The notes under the pieces are model-generated. The model was not told the origin of the DNA, made no database searches, and saw only the letters and a program-made list of their open reading frames with translations. The position numbers and the translations under genes were made by a program. A stretch of 64,000 nucleotides of DNA from Pinus tabuliformis. Lineage: Eukaryota; Streptophyta; Pinopsida; Pinales; Pinaceae. The stretch covers positions 515,510,102 through 515,574,101 of the forward strand of contig CM062805.1 of the NCBI GenBank assembly GCA_031772625.1, written 5' to 3'. Of this stretch, positions 1-11,760 are shown piece after piece; the stretch's first letter is position 1, and each line of letters begins with the position of its first letter.

Positions 1-2755
1 AATGAAACAAAACTTTTAATTAATAAATAACAAGTGATGAAAATTGTTTACATACATAAGAGAATCAAACTAGCTCAGGTGATTGTAGCTTATCTCTAAG
101 AAGAAATGTGATGGCTACATGCCTTCTAAATTGTGTTACAATGAGGTTCGCATGCCTTTTTATCATCAAGAAACAATGGAAAACCTTAAACATCCAAAAA
201 CCTAATTCTAAGAGATGAACCGCCAAAAGTTTGTGGGCCTTTTTGGGGTTAGTTGGATTGTCAACTTCCCATGGTTGTAACTTTGGCATATGATCTCCAT
301 TTCGCACGTATGATAACTCATTAGAAATATGTATCTGAGGACAACAAATTTTGATTGCAAACTTCTAACATAATGTATAGGTTTGCCTATTTATAAATAA
401 AAAACATTGTTTAGGACCTCAAAATGGCCCCAGAAGTTTAGGACCCAAAAAATTGTAAAAATAGGAAATTGTGCTGAAAATTTGGAAATTGAAAGGAAAC
501 AGTGTTGAGGGTCCAAATGGAATAGGCAGGTGCCCACTAATATCTGCCTGGATCACTCTTGAAATCACTCTACTAAATCTCAAGCTTGGTCTTGGTCTTG
601 TGTTACCTTACATATTGCAACTGCCTACTCTTCTTTGTGCTCAGGGTCATTCTCTCAACATCTTGGGGAGATTCAAGACCAACTACAAGAGAATGGAAGA
701 AATATGTGTGAGAAAGACACAACATATTAGAAATTCGGGACTAAAGCATTGACTATCAGGACTCTCAGAAGGTCATAAGTGTAGAGACAAGCTACGACGA
801 GAAATAGTAGGGGAGTATAGGGCGAAATGAAGGATATTAGAACCAGAGGGTGGACCAAAGGGTGAATGAGGAAAATAAATATGAAACATGATAGAATTGC
901 ATATGGAAAAGTTGTCACATGCAAGGTTGCAGGGAATGAAGCTTTGAGGAGTATCAGTGATGAGGGAGTTCATAAGAACTAGGCCAAGGGGCCTTGGTCC
1001 TTTAACTTGCAAGGTTGTAATAACAAAGAAAATGATGTTATTCCCTCATTTCCTAAGTGTCATTCCTTCATGAATTTATAGCTCTAATATTAAAATGGTA
1101 ACCTTACCAAATTTATTCTACTAGTAGAATGCACTGATTGGCAAACATAACACATTAAAGGGAGTCTTTTAGTGGTCCCTTTGTAGAGTAAATTCACCTA
1201 ATAGAGAGAATGTCTATTTGCAACTCTGGGCATGGCAACTACAATGTCAGCCTAAGTCCTTCCTTCGTTGTTCCAAGTACATATGGGTGGTGTGTTCACA
1301 TCTATCACCAATTGGCTTCCCCCTCCCTCCTCATTTGGAAGGCGACGGATTGTGCACTCTGTTGTAATTGAGTATTCACCCATGTATTGAATGTCTATCT
1401 TTTGATGTTTGATTTGGGATTCGGCCACCCCCATCAAGGTCAGAATGGTGAATATTGGACGGAGACAAAGGGGGTCATTTATTTCTATATGCTTCCACTA
1501 GATTACCTAATATTTGACTCCATCATGTTTCCACATTAGCTTAGTTCATACCTTATGATTGTTGCAACTACCATTCTAGTTGAAAACACCCAGGGTTGAT
1601 TAGGCTATCAATGCCAATACATTAGAACACCTTCTTAGAAATGTTCAAATAAGGTTCCAAGAATTGTTCCTTTTAGTGCCGTCCTTTACTATTACCTAGC
1701 ACCCCTAAGGGCAATGTGTATATTTCTATAATTGATCTTCTAGCTAGAGTGTGACATTAGTCAAGTTTGGATATTATGTTATGATCATACCAACCCCTTT
1801 GGCCTTTTGTCTATTGTTGTAAGTCACTTTTGATAATGCCATAAGCATGAGTCATGCTTGCGTTTTTTGTGTAAAGCAATAAGGTTACTAAGAATATTGT
1901 ACTTTTATAGGTGGGATCCTCTCCATTATTTCAGGAAATCCTTGGTTTCTTTGGTTTCTTTTTGAAGTATCAATTCACAAATTGTTAATTATGATAAGCA
2001 AACAATGATGTGTCTGCTCCTAACCTCAGAAATCATAGGGAAACTGTTATCACCTAAAAATTGTTCATAGCGAGATATAGGATATTAATGAAATCATCAT
2101 CATTAAGGTGTACCATGCGAACATTGAGATTTTGTATACTTGCATGGATTTCCTTCTTATAGCTCATATAGTTTGTGTGAATTGTCATTTCATAGCTACT
2201 AAACTCAATAAAACCATACGAAAGTGGCCCATTCTATTATAGAAAAATCCATTCACGTCACTTCAAGTTTGAGTTCAAAAAGGCTCAAGTTCATTCTACC
2301 TCCAATGTCCAAAAATCATGAGGAAAGCATGAGATCATTTTTCCTTTAGTGAGCAAAAATCAACTGGTCCAAGGTACATGAACCTCCTTAATGATTGAAG
2401 TATAAAAATGAGCCATGGGTATACATTTCAAAGGAGTTTATTGGAGTTTGGTACATATTGTTACACTAGCAATTTGATTCTTGAAATCCACTTTCTTGAA
2501 AATCCTCAGTGCTCACCTAAGAGAGAGAGAGAGAGAGGATCACTAGGGAAGGAGAAATAGCCCATAGCTTGTTGCTTCTCAGTGTCTCGGAAGGCCTTTT
2601 TGCCTTACCATTGGCTTAATAAAGGTATACTTGCTTCAATTTTTTGTAAAATTTATATGTCTACATCAATTTATTTATTTTAGGTTTATAATGCAAGATA
2701 TTTATTCTCTAACTATTATCTATCATTAATAATTTTCATCCTTTCCACTACTCAG
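1..2755. other. Spacer without recognised gene
   Basis: No open frame here resembles a known protein and no RNA gene was recognised. The only simple feature is a short GA microsatellite near 2521-2538. The base composition is moderately AT-rich, as in the other spacer segments of the window. Decayed retroelement sequence too old to recognise by eye may be present. Confidence 0.5.
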
Positions 2756-2759
2756 GGGA

Positions 2760-3740
2760 ATTTCACTCCCCGTGGCTAAAAAAATCTCCCTACATGCATC
2801 TTACATTCCACCATCATCTTATTTTTCATTTCGATCATTATGTTTAGTTGTTGAGTATAGGGCATTGTGGATTCAATTTTTATTCCTTGATGTTCACAAA
2901 ATACCTTAAAAGCATTTGAGGCATATTGATTACCTTTGTCACACATTAACCTCTTTAGTGGATTCCCAACCTTCTTCACAGCTAAGGATTCAAACATTTT
3001 AAAACACTCCATTATTTGTTATTTCTCCTTTAAGGAGAAATCAAAATTGATTGAAAATATATTAGTGAAAAATAAAAATGCCTAGCTCCACCATGTGAAT
3101 TTTTTTCATTTTTCCATAGATATTGGGGTGAATTGGCTCCAACAATTTCTCATCTCTGTGGACACTTTTATTCCAAAGAAGATATGGATTTTCTTTTTTC
3201 TTTTGAAGACATAATTTCTAAATACCTAAAGAAACATGCATTTTAATCTCCAAACATTTAACCAACATCTTTGTCCTCATGGTCTCCTTTAATTTGTGCA
3301 CCAATATGCCAAAGTCTATAATACCAAATTCTAGGAACATTGATCTTACCAACATCATTTGGTAACAATTTATGCACTTTTGAACAAAATATATAAAATT
3401 TACCTTCATTCATCTCATTTGTTAAAAAAATAAATAATGATAATTCTTTATCTTACCTTCAAGTTCAATGAATTCCATAATTTAACACAAAACCAACAAG
3501 TTATTGATCATTATAGGAACATGCAAGATATTGTAAATCTATTTGTAAGAACCATATAACATTGTTATTGAGATAGTCCTCTTGCCAATACCTTCATGCT
3601 CCTATCCACTTTCAAAATTTACATCTTCCCCTTCCAAAAAATGATATTTCAAAAATCACCCCTAGTCATAAGTCATGTGTTGAGTCATGATCTAGATACC
3701 AACTTCATCTAGAAACAATTTCTTCAATATTTACTGTGAA
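2760..3740 (-). mobile_element. Ty1/Copia retrotransposon internal fragment (fossil)
   Basis: On the minus strand, the segment near 2776-3012 reads as part of a Copia integrase core. It has a 'GNQYASNAFKVFCEHQGIK' stretch followed by 'PYTQQLN', the counterpart of the usual 'YTPQQNG' motif. Further 5' on the same strand, near 3650-3720, is a remnant resembling the protease 'WYLD...STHHMT' region. The order protease then integrase agrees with Ty1/Copia. No LTRs were seen around it. The copy is heavily decayed, with many breaks, and is clearly old. The family call is fairly safe from the integrase piece; the outer limits are approximate. Confidence 0.7.
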
Positions 3741-4670
3741 GAAATTCCAAAAATAAAATTGACCTCATCAATCTCCTTTCCTTTATTGTTAATAAACTTT
3801 GAAAAAATTATTTTTGATATTCCTATTTCATGACCATGGGACTCCTGAGCCGTATTCATTTTTCTTTTATATCCTCCCAATGAATATGACATCTTCTTCT
3901 TCTTCTTCTTTTCATTTAAAATTTCATTTTTTACTCTTTAATAAAAATAATATTAATCTCGTCTCCAAAATTAACCTAATATCCTTCTTTTTATTCCCTT
4001 CTCTTTTGAATAAAAAAGTATTTTTCCTTAAATACTAATATACATATTGTACTTTATCTAATTGCCTACATGTTTTAATAAAAATAAAAAATAAAAATTC
4101 CATATTTATCCAAATTTCACTATGACATATTGTTATCTCTTTTATGAAAAATCAAAATATTATTATATATTCACCCATTCTGTAATCTTACTATATTTTT
4201 TCTTACTACATTTTAATTAAAGTTAAAAAAGGAAAATGACTGGTAACAGAGTGTACAAGATTAAAAAAAAAAAAAAGTGTTTAAATGGCATCACAATGAT
4301 TTCTCATCTTAAATCATCATATAGATACTTATTTCTCATACTGTAAGTCGCAGGGTAGGCTCGGTGAAAGTAGCTCCCAAGGATCCACTAAGTTTAGAAC
4401 GAACAGTAAAATAAAGAAGAGAATAGCCCTCGCGACTTCTAGAGAGGAAATTATGTAAAATATACCTAAATGATCACCGTAAACTTTTCTTGGGTTATAA
4501 CTCTCACATATTTTCATTGTGATATTATTTAAATAATTAGTTGTTTTTGAAATTATTGTATTTAAGTTATTATATATCTTTATTATAATTAATTTAATAT
4601 AAAACATTAATAAATTATAATTTTTAATTATTATTTATTTATATAATGAATAAAATTTTATTATTTTTTA
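3741..4670. other. AT-rich spacer
   Basis: No gene recognised. The stretch is AT-rich, with poly-A/T runs (for example near 4262-4276) and a short TTC-rich run near 3895-3912. Short open frames here have a composition explained by low complexity. Confidence 0.5.
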
Positions 4671-4679
4671 ATGTTTTGG

Positions 4680-5910
4680 CATGGAAGGTTGGAAATGTAG
4701 AGAAAGTAAGAATTGGTCAAGACTTTTGGTCAGGCTGCATACTAGTTGCCCTAGGAATTGGTGGACTTGCCAAATCAAAACAGAAAAACTCTTAACAAGG
4801 TGGTTGACCCCGTAAACACTTCACTATGGGCGCAAGGGTGGATGTCTCCCCATGCTTTAAATTTGCCTCAAGTATGACATGGGCTATGGTAAAACCATTC
4901 ATTGCCATTAAAAACATCACATGTTAAACTTTAAGAAAGAGAAGAGATATTATTGTGGACACATTCCTCTTTTGGGGAACACTTGCCAAAGAAGGGCTAT
5001 CTTTTTATAAACTCGGTTAAGGAGACTGATGCGCATGAGTGGTGGTGGAGGCCACTGTGGAGACTAAAATGACCAGCAAAAGCAAGGTTGTTTCAATGGT
5101 GTCTTCTGGAGAATAAAATTATTACAGGCGATAATTTCATGAAACGAAAATTTGTTGGCCCATCCTGGTGTACTCTTTGCAAAGCAGCAGAAAAGTCGGT
5201 ACACCATCTTTTTGTGTCTTGCTCGGTCACTAGCCAAGTCTAGAGAATGATGTGTAATGCTTTATCAATTGGGTACTTGTGGCAAGGTAAATCGTTCAAC
5301 TTGGCATGGTACTCTTGGTGCACCTCGATTAATCCTGCAAACTAAGGAACTTTCCCCCAACATCAGTTGGGGGATTTGGCTTGGAAGAAAAAATCTTATT
5401 TTCAATGACAAACCTTTCAGTTCCGAGGAAACTGTTGGCCAAGTTATCGCTATCTTTGATCTCATTTCGACATATGAAGATCACTGCATGTCCTAGAATA
5501 TGGTTGAGGAACATATTGATAAATCTAGGCCATAGGCCTATCTTTATGGCTCGTCACAAGAGGGAGGTAGATGTGGTGGTGGTGCAATTTTGCATATAAA
5601 TGAGAATCATTCCTACAAACTGAAAAGTGTTCTGGGTCAAGGGACCAACAACTTCACTGAACTTCTCAGTTTATAATTACTCATTTTTGCTACTGAAGAA
5701 GGATGCCGACAACTATAGGTTTTTGGTGACTCCCATAAAATTGTAAATCGGTTCAATCAATAGTCTACTTGTCACATACACACTCATGCCCATTTAGAGG
5801 AGGTGCTTCGGATAGAAAGGAATTTTGATCATGTATCTTGTGAACATATTTACAAGGAAAGGAACACAATTTATGATGAACTTTCCAAGGAAGGTGTGCA
5901 ACAGGATCAG
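4680..5910 (+). mobile_element. L1-type LINE, 3' fragment with RNase H domain
   Basis: Read in shifting plus-strand frames, this matches the C-terminal part of plant L1-type ORF2. It opens with 'WKVGNVEKVRIGQDFW' near 4686, the post-RT 'W.VGNGEKVRIG.D.W' motif. Near 5080-5220 a zinc-binding region follows, with 'GPSWCTLCKAAEKSVHHLF' (C-x2-C then H). Near 5370-5400 is 'GIWLGRKNLIFNDK'. From about 5545 to 5900 a type I RNase H-like domain can be read, including 'GTNNFTELLSL' and 'VFGDSHKIVNRFNQ'. The endonuclease and the RT core are absent, so the copy is 5'-truncated, as is usual for LINEs. Several in-frame stops and frame changes show that it is dead and old. The second LINE at about 50.6-57.3 kb shows no RNase H domain that I could read. 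Confidence 0.75.
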
Positions 5911-6239
5911 GGCGTATGGTAGATAGCAGAGAAAATTGGCCAAGAACATTATGCACACTACCATAGACCATTTATAAAACCTCTTCAACATGCATATCTA
6001 CATGAATGATTTGAATTCGGGGGTTTTTACACAGAAAATCAATGCAGTTCTCAAACAACCTTTTGACACCAGTAGTTGATCACATGATTTCTTTTTGGGA
6101 TGGATTTCGTTCTTGATACGACAATTGTCTTTTTTGATATAATTGGCATGCCTCACTGTAACACCTTGTATAAGATGTATGGATGTATATGGATATGGAT
6201 ACAATTTTGTCATGAAATAGCTCTTTAAGCAACTTTTCA

Positions 6240-6680
6240 ACTACATAATGAAATTACAAATTTTATGAATTAAAAAATAAGAATTTATTATTTATTAACC
6301 TTTAAATGTTTAGAAAATTATAAAATTACATAAATTAATTACAAATATAATATTTTTAAATAATTCATTATATTTCAAATATAATATTTGTAAATAACTC
6401 ATTATATTTTAAATATATAATTTATATGTTATAAATATTATATTTAAAAAATATATTATTTTCCATATATATTTTTAAATAATTCATTATATTTTAAATA
6501 TATAACTTATGTGTTATAAATATTATATTTAAAAATATATATATTATTTTCTATATAAATTTATAATTAATTATATTTTGAATATAGTTTGTATTGTTTT
6601 TTATTTTGAAGTTGATTTAATATATTAAATATATATGAGGTTGTTTAATTTTAGTTAAACTATTAAAATAAAAGGAAAAT
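6240..6680. repeat. Very AT-rich repetitive block
   Basis: Almost pure A+T sequence. A module of roughly 100 bp containing 'ttcattatattttaaatata' followed by 'gttataaatattatattt' occurs at about 6380-6470 and again at about 6480-6560. A shorter, more diverged copy precedes it near 6350. It looks like a degenerate AT-rich tandem repeat. Confidence 0.5.
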
Positions 6681-7253
6681 ATTATTTTATAAAATAAATA
6701 TTATTAAAAAGAAACTGTGAAGGGCTAAAAAAAAATAAATAGAAAAATAAGAACCATGAAGAGTGAACTAAATTTTGAAAACCAAAAGTATTTTTGTTTT
6801 GAGTAGTGTAAATAAAAATAAACATTATTAAAATAAAAACAAATTTAATGAGCTCTATAATGAAAAAGGCATTGATTAATTCCAAAAAAGTCATGAGATG
6901 AAAGAGTTTGTCATCTTCATGGTACTAAGAGAATTCAAAATAAAAACATTTCCTGGAATTATCCAATTTATACTCAAATTTAGTTAAATTTCAAAATATT
7001 TATCAACAACCAAAATATTTACTTTCTAATAATATTCTCAACTTTAATACATATATTGTTTGAAAAATAAAATACATTATTTACAATAGATTATCAATCT
7101 CTAATTGAAAATATCTTGCCATTTTACAAATGCAAAATAAATATTTACAACTTCCAATATATACCAAGTTTATGACAAATCCCTGCTACAATACCCCAAA
7201 ATAGAATCTCTCCAAATAAGACATAGAGCAGCAAGCCAACTTTTCTAGAGTGC

Positions 7254-7665
7254 CACACTTTAATAAATATGTGCTTTTGAATCCAATGTACCTAGCAAAA
7301 CCATTAACAATTTATCATTTTTAAGTAAAGGATATATTATCTAACAAATTATAAATTTGTCCATATTAATCACTAATCCATTTTTTTAAAACATCATTTT
7401 CTTGAATATCACACTTCAATAAATATGTGCTTTTGAATCCAATGTACCGAGCAACGACATTAACAATCTATCATTTCTAAGTAAAGAATATATTACCTAA
7501 CAAATTAAAAATTTGTCCATATTAATCACTAATCCATTTTTTTAAAACATCATTTTTTTATATGTATATTTGAATCCAATGTACCTATCAACAATATTAA
7601 TAATTTATCATTTTTAAATAAAAAATATTTTCATATTAATTACTAACCCATTTTTTAAAATATAT
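7254..7665. repeat. Tandem repeat, unit about 156 bp, about 2.6 copies
   Basis: The sequence around 'aaatatgtgcttttgaatcc' at 7254-7409 recurs after 156 bp at 7410-7565 with few changes. A third, shortened and more diverged copy runs to about 7665, starting at 'tttgaatccaatgtaccta'. All copies are in the same direction. The content is AT-rich and non-coding. Confidence 0.8.
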
Positions 7666-7900
7666 ATTAATTACTAACCCAATTTTTTAAATAAAATAGT
7701 AATATTTATATTTTAAGTAATGAACCATTAAATTCAAATATAATTCAATTTCACCAAATTAACATAAATATATATACACTATCAGATCTATTCACCAAAT
7801 TAACATAGATAAATATACACTATCAGATATTAGTAATATTTATTGCAATATCTTTTTTACTAATATTGATTTCAATATATTTATATAAATAAAAATTTTG

Positions 7901-7901
<1 letters not shown>

Positions 7902-7937
<36 letters not shown>
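7902..7937. repeat. (TA)n microsatellite
   Basis: An uninterrupted run of alternating T and A, about 17 units, lies just downstream of the last visible exon of the acetyltransferase-like gene. Confidence 0.9.
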
Positions 7938-7941
<4 letters not shown>

Positions 7942-8012
7942 CAATCTATATATTGGGAAAGAAATCACGTGTGTGAGTTTGAGAGTGTGACAATGACGAG
8001 AGAGATACATAC

Positions 8013-9545
8013 CAAGGTATTGTTCGGCGTTTCGTAATACCATCCATTAACAAATGCTGGGAATATAGCCTGGGCTGCCATGACAAAAATAAGCATGGCG
8101 TTCATTCCCATCCATTCAAGGAGCAAAAATGGTCTCCTTAAACCCCAAATATCAATCTGAAAAATCAACAAACACCATAAGGGAGAAATGCAGTGTCATT
8201 GCAAAATTTATCAATGGATTTGCAAAAAAATTGGATATTCATTTCAACAGATTTATTTTGGAATGGGGATTCATCTACACTTTTGGTTTGTCAAATGGGA
8301 CTTATACATCTACTATTAAAAATATACCTGGCCTATTAGTTATCCAACCTGACAGTCATATGAAGTTATTTAGAAGAATCCTAGAACACATCCATCTTAA
8401 AATTGAAATTGTTGCATCAAGGAATTTGATACCGTTAGCCACATCATTGATCATGGATTAATATGGATTTGAGTAATTATTGACTGCTAGATGCATGCCA
8501 TCTTAGGATTGCCTTAGGTGCTGAGAAATACCAGAAGATAAAAGGCCGAGAAAACAAGCCCTGCTGCTCCTGCTGTGAGGCAAACATAACTGAAGCTGTA
8601 CAGTTGTTTGTTCAGTGGAATTGCTGCAAGAAAGATGATAGAAACAGTCATGAGCGTATCGTCTTTACAGTTACTAGCTATAAAATCCAAGATCATTGAT
8701 TTCTGTTGGATACAAAAATTGCAAGTGCATCATCTTTACAGTTACTTCTGTCCAATAAACTAGGGGACATGGTGTGCATTCACTGGTAAATGACAAGGCT
8801 GTGTAAGAATCAGGTAGTTTTAATTCACTTGCCATCCGTGTAATGTAAAATAATTCCAAGGATGAGGAATCCAAAAGCCATGGTCACCCAATGCTTCAGC
8901 CTCTGAGCATGGTCCTGTCAGTAATGGGCAATTCTTATCTCAGAACTAGGTACAGATTCCTAATACAAACATTATCAGCTATAGACTACCTTGCACAGCC
9001 AAATTGTAAAATGAAAAAAAGACAAGTTGGTGATAGACCCTGAAATGGATGAGAATGTGCCCATAGTGTACTCCAATAATGGTAGACATGATCGCAGAGA
9101 TTGAACTGCAAGTGTAGAAAGTAAGCAATCATACATCTTTAAACTTGAGAGAACGTTCAAGCTAATATCATATGGACATCAGTAGTGAGGAATAAAAGAT
9201 GAAAAATTGAAATAATTTCTTATGTAAAGACAGACCTCAACAAGCCTTCAGGTTCAAATGGTGCTAAGCACCATGCAGGTGAATCCTTGCGTAGTGGCCC
9301 TTCTCCGGGAGAGCTCTCTGTACAGTACTGCAATATTGTGAAAATTTTAGGTAGGTATGGTAAAAGAATTGTTCGTAGCCTACTACATTTGAAGTTTGAG
9401 GTTTGATCTAATGAATGCAAGCTCTGACCTTTGACCTTGTCCATTCAGGATAGCGGTACAAATGATTTATACCCCACACTTGTCTATCAACATAGCCTAC
9501 GGCATTGCAAGGAGGCCCTAGGTGACCCCTTACACCACATCTTAC
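8013..9545 (-). CDS. Heparan-alpha-glucosaminide N-acetyltransferase-like membrane protein, six internal exons (partial gene)
   Basis: Six exons read in order on the minus strand at 9545-9429, 9327-9236, 9105-9039, 8914-8833, 8623-8532 and 8156-8013; every junction keeps frame. Together they encode about 196 residues matching the middle and C-terminal part of plant HGSNAT-like proteins. Landmarks are 'GHLGPPCNAVGYVDRQVWG', 'APFEPEGLL', 'STIIGVHYGHILIHF', 'LYSFSYVCLTAGAAG' and 'LLLEWMGMNAMLIFV'. The last three exons hold hydrophobic membrane segments. In animals the family transfers acetyl from acetyl-CoA to glucosamine ends across the lysosomal membrane; the plant substrate is unknown to me. 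The N-terminal exons, where the family's active-site histidine should lie, and the last exon ('VNWI...' in relatives) were not found. They may lie beyond long introns, or the locus may be partial. No stop interrupts the visible exons. The fourth intron has a GC donor. Confidence 0.85.
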
Positions 9546-9639
9546 CTGTCATCAGCACAAAAGATTGAGCTTAACATTAACTCAAAGAAACTTTCCCTTC
9601 AATTTTGTCACACCATTTACACCCAACCTAAGTTTGGAG

Positions 9640-10021
9640 CTCCTCACTAAAATCAGTTATTTCTCAAGAAGAATTAAACTAGTACAAAAGCAAAATCCTC
9701 GCGAATTCTTAAGAATCAGTTATATGAAAATGATCTGAGCTATGGAGTTGGACATGAATCAAGTTTCACTTCAGAACATTCAATCAAATTAAAAGTCATG
9801 AACGTATTTTTACATAGTCAGAAATGCTCTCGGACTCCTCACTAAAATCAGTAATTTCTCAAGAGGAATGAAACTAGTACAAAAGCAAAATCCTTACGAA
9901 TTCTTAGGAATCTGATATATATCTGAGCTATTAAGTCAGGCATGAATCAAGTTTACTTCAAAACATTTATTCAAATTAAAATTCATGAAAGCAAGCATTT
10001 TTACATAGTCAGAAATGCTGT
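9640..10021. repeat. Direct tandem duplication, unit about 195 bp
   Basis: The copy at 9640-9834, starting 'ctcctcactaaaatcagt', is followed directly by a second at 9835 to about 10021. The copies differ by scattered substitutions and small indels. It lies just upstream of the first visible exon of the acetyltransferase-like gene and would be in its intron if further upstream exons exist. Confidence 0.85.
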
Positions 10022-11760
10022 ATGTATTTGTTGAAGAAATTATAATGAATTTTAAAAGGCTACATTAACCGTTGAGTAACTTCCTGAGTTTTTAACCAAA
10101 TAAAAACATCAAAATCAATCAATAGAATCTCATCTCTTTCTCAGAAAAGGTCGCATATGTTCTTTATAATAATATGAAACAGTTTCACCCCAAAAATGAG
10201 AAAGGGCAGAACCAATTTATTTCAGTTATTAATTATTCCATCCAAATGAATCAATGAATACTTCACCCCAAAAAATGAGAGAGTGAACCGATTTATTTCA
10301 GTTAGAACTTCCTATTAATTATTCCCTTGAATAGGAGACATGTCTTCTTGCAACTTAATGTAAAGTTTAACCAAACCACCTTCCAGAACTGGGTCTTTCA
10401 ACATCATCTCTGTTAAAATAATTCCATCTTTGTCAAACTAGTATCTTTGATGGTGCAAATGGCCATTTACCTTCTTTAATATATCATTGAAGTAATCAGT
10501 GAGCTCTTTTATCTTCAGGAGATCATGTTTTGTGACAGATTCAAGTTGCAACTACCCCATGGATCTTAGCTCTGCAATACATGCTCGGGATTCGCTGGGC
10601 ATGTTCGGGCCTCCGGAACACACTTGAAGACGTCCGGAGGGCATCTTCATTAAAGAAAGAATATCTTATCTGTATACCCCGTAGTGTTACTAGTAATGCT
10701 GATGTGCATGCTATGACACCTGCATATAAGTTTTCTAATGAACCTAAACTAGTGAATATACTCAGTAAAAACGATGCAAAGATATACAAATGCAAGAAAC
10801 AAAATCAAGGAGAAAGTATGCAATTAACAAACGGGATTGTTGCAATGTACATATCTACGTTATATTGGTACAAAATTGGTGGAAAGTAATGATTTTTGAC
10901 CAAGCTTCTTTAATATTACATTTATATATATGAGTGATAAAGTTAGATCAAGTTGCCTATAAACAATGAGATAGAGAAAATAGAAAAATTACACTGTGAA
11001 AGTGAAATACGTCATTAAAGTAAGTCTCATCAATTTCTCCACGAAGTAGTCTTAAGATTTTTATTAAAGATATGAAAAATGTCTTCTCAAATGTGGTTAG
11101 GGCAGTGGCCATTAAACTTTACATATTCATGTAGAAATTCTGGAAAATCATATTTAATGTAATTTTATAAATTTCACCTCAACTTTGAGGTTTGACAATT
11201 TCCAACATATAAGATATATGAAAATAATTTAGAAACAATGGACTGTTACAGCCACAAATCTAACCTCTCAGCCTCTATTTAGTTGTCAAATCACTCAACG
11301 AAATCTGCTCACTGTTGTATTAAATCAATATAATAACCAATGATACAAACTACTGAATCAACATGAGAAAATATGTTGAAAGTCAGATTTACAAGTAGAC
11401 AAAGTTTGGTAGCAAAGCACACTTCAGATATACACAAGAATGAAACTACAAGTACATATCAACAGCCTATATCAAGATGATATTAAACATTCTCTCAACC
11501 TTATCGCAAGTTAGGACTTTCTAATTATTCCGAACACTAGCGAGGGCATCCACTATCAATAGTAAATCCTAACCAACAATCACATTATAGCAAGACATCA
11601 CACTAAGATACTCCTAGCCAGCCCAAAGGTTCAATAAGAAGCTATTGTCAACATCAAGAAGTCCACCTTGATCTTTCTCCAAGCTCACCTCACATAAGCC
11701 CTCTAAACAAAGTGCTCCAAGTCTCCTTTAGGGTTTCTTTGCCACGTATATTAGATCCTT
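10022..11760. other. Spacer without recognised gene
   Basis: No known protein was recognised. A short repeated phrase around 'cttcaccccaaaaa' occurs near 10186 and 10262. On the minus strand, 10530-10325 gives a mostly open, lysine-rich frame interrupted by one stop; I could not assign it. Confidence 0.4.

Noticed and set aside
8129-8461. A 110-codon plus-strand frame
   Set aside because: It overlaps an exon of the minus-strand acetyltransferase-like gene antisense and then runs into intron; no homology was recognised.
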